The translations under genes were made by a program, and so were the position numbers. From CAZFAT01 sp964517075 (GTDB lineage Bacteria > Acidobacteriota > Vicinamibacteria > Vicinamibacterales > SCN-69-37): 15,859 nucleotides of DNA. This document shows, one piece after another, positions 14,833-15,859 of the stretch. The stretch's first letter is position 1, and each line of letters opens with the position of its first letter. The notes under the pieces were generated by a model. It ran no database searches. It was not told the origin of the DNA and saw only the letters and a program-made list of their open reading frames with translations. The stretch is from positions 1 through 15,859 of the forward strand of contig CAZFAT010000263.1 in NCBI GenBank assembly GCA_964517075.1, in the 5' to 3' direction.

Positions 14833-15777
14833 ATGTCTCGATCGTCATCAGCATCCGCACCTGTTCCGCGCCGGCCGTTCGGGCGCCATGGCGACATGGT
14901 GTCGATCATTGGTCTTGGCGGTCATCATCTCGGGCAGGTGAAGACCATCACGGAGGCTGTCCGCATCGTGCACGCGGCCATCGACGCCGGCGTCAACTTC
15001 CTCGATAACGCCTGGGAATATCACGAGGGCGAGAGCGAGACGCGGATGGGACGCGCCATTGCCGATCGCCGCGACCAGGTCTTTCTCATGACCAAGGTCT
15101 GCACGCACGGCCGGGACGCAAAGGTCGCGATCCGGCAGCTCGACCAGTCGCTGCGGCGGCTGCGCACGGACTACCTCGACCTCTGGCAGATTCACGAGTG
15201 CGTCTACTACAACGATCCCGATCGCCACTTCGCACCGGGTGGGGTCGTCGAAGCGCTGGAACGGGCGAAGGCGCAGGGAAAGGTGCGCTACGTGGGATTC
15301 ACCGGACACAAGGATCCGGAGATTCACCTCCGCATGCTGTCCTACGATTTTCCGTTCGACGCCTGCCAGTTGCCGTTGAATGGCTTCGACGCCAGCTTCC
15401 GCAGCTTTCAGACCCGCGTGCTTCCCGAGTTGATCCGACGGAAGATTGCCGCGATCGGGATGAAGACGTTCGGCGGCGACGGCAGCGCGCTCAGGAGGAA
15501 GGCCACGAACGCGCGGGATGCCCTGCGGTACGCGATGAGCCTGCCCGTCTGCACGACCGTGTCGGGCATCGACTCGCTACGCGTGCTGCGGCAGAACCTC
15601 AAGATCGCCCGCGGTTTCACGCCCATGAGCGCACGCGAGCGGGCGGCCTACGAACGCCGTCTGACGAACCGTGCGAGGGACGGCCGCTTCGAGCTCTACA
15701 AGACGACCGCCGAACACGAAGGCACCGAAGGGCGCGAGCAGCACGGGTATCCGTCGCAGGAAGAACTAGCGCAGTAG
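14833..15777 (+). CDS. Aldo/keto reductase
   Basis: This 314-residue protein has the (beta/alpha)8-barrel fold, with the catalytic tetrad readable as D58, Y63, K88 and H121: DNAWEY (58-63), MTKVCTH (86-92) and WQIHE (118-122). The N-terminal PRRPFGRHGDMVSIIGLGGHHLG leads into the first strand. Later, RYVGFTGH and GIDSLRVLRQNLKIARGF are typical of bacterial AKRs annotated as oxidoreductases. The physiological carbonyl substrate cannot be inferred. ATG 14833 is chosen because GAGGGGG lies 6 nt upstream. A longer TTG start at 14773 adds unconserved sequence, and a shorter one at MVSIIG would lose part of the first strand. There is no Tat or Sec signal and no Fe-S cysteine cluster. The gene stands alone between a hairpin and the terminal inverted repeat. 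Confidence 0.9.
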   Translation: MSRSSSASAPVPRRPFGRHGDMVSIIGLGGHHLGQVKTITEAVRIVHAAIDAGVNFLDNAWEYHEGESETRMGRAIADRRDQVFLMTKVCTHGRDAKVAIRQLDQSLRRLRTDYLDLWQIHECVYYNDPDRHFAPGGVVEALERAKAQGKVRYVGFTGHKDPEIHLRMLSYDFPFDACQLPLNGFDASFRSFQTRVLPELIRRKIAAIGMKTFGGDGSALRRKATNARDALRYAMSLPVCTTVSGIDSLRVLRQNLKIARGFTPMSARERAAYERRLTNRARDGRFELYKTTAEHEGTEGREQHGYPSQEELAQ

Positions 15778-15779
15778 TT

Positions 15780-15859
15780 TTGAGTCTTGAGTTCTGAGTT
15801 ATGAGTGGCACGCGTACAGTCAGAAGTTGACAACTCAAAACTCAGAACTGACCTAACTC
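15780..15859. repeat. Heptamer TGAGTT repeat forming an imperfect inverted repeat, running to the window edge
   Basis: Four tandem heptamers of form nTGAGTn occupy 15780-15807 (TTGAGTC, TTGAGTT, CTGAGTT, ATGAGTG). A second set in opposite orientation follows. The segments 15790-15806 and 15833-15849 are inverted copies pairing at 16 of 17 positions, around a 26 nt loop. The element is AT-rich against a GC-rich genome and begins 2 nt after the reductase stop. It could serve as a terminator-like hairpin or be a dispersed repeat. Its right end may lie beyond the window. Confidence 0.7.

Noticed and set aside
15709..15745. Stretch with CACGAAGG and CACCGAAGGG, resembling CACGAAGG-type interspersed repeats.
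   Set aside because: It lies in frame at the reductase C-terminus, and the EGREQHGYPS-like ending fits the family, so it is most likely ordinary coding sequence.

Overview
This 15.9 kb window is a GC-rich chromosomal segment, densely coding and mostly on the plus strand. There are no rRNA or tRNA genes, CRISPR arrays or transposases that I can see. Gene content, base composition, short overlapping operons and heptameric intergenic repeats fit an environmental Acidobacteriota member, perhaps class Vicinamibacteria. That placement is inference from general character, not from a marker gene.

Layout. (1) 1-668, minus strand: a small multi-pass membrane protein followed by an MGMT-fold, alkyltransferase-like protein cut by the window edge. 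(2) 694-4612, plus strand: a nucleoside uptake and salvage cluster made of pyrimidine-nucleoside/thymidine phosphorylase, a CNT-type nucleoside transporter, trimeric purine-nucleoside phosphorylase and cytidine deaminase. The two blocks diverge from a 25 bp gap holding overlapping, oppositely oriented -10 hexamers. (3) 4659-7762: MtnA (methylthioribose-1-phosphate isomerase), a possible 14-codon leader, TsaD (tRNA t6A synthesis), a YjbQ/UPF0047 protein and a Nudix hydrolase. (4) 7808-11358: an ABC exporter locus built as two ATPase-permease pairs with 4-nt overlaps. (5) 11567-12544: a membrane-anchored protein of unknown function. (6) 12678-14714: acetyl-CoA acetyltransferase and 3-hydroxyacyl-CoA dehydrogenase. 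(7) 14833-15777: an aldo/keto reductase, followed by an inverted heptamer-repeat element to the window end.

How the genes work together. The CNT transporter would import nucleosides. Cytidine deaminase would turn cytidine into uridine, and the two phosphorylases would release bases plus (deoxy)ribose-1-phosphate. MtnA handles a related sugar-1-phosphate, so its neighbourhood is biochemically coherent, although its own substrate normally comes from methylthioadenosine salvage. The thiolase-dehydrogenase pair makes or degrades 3-hydroxybutyryl-CoA.

Most genes are ordinary core or accessory metabolism. I did not find a clearly new multi-gene system. The best leads are regulatory: the bidirectional near-leaderless promoter at 666-696; a two-block motif, GAACCT-N15-CGTATA, identical upstream of the ABC locus and of the unknown anchored protein and resembling an ECF sigma promoter; and a 14-codon leader fused by stop/start overlaps to both mtnA and tsaD.
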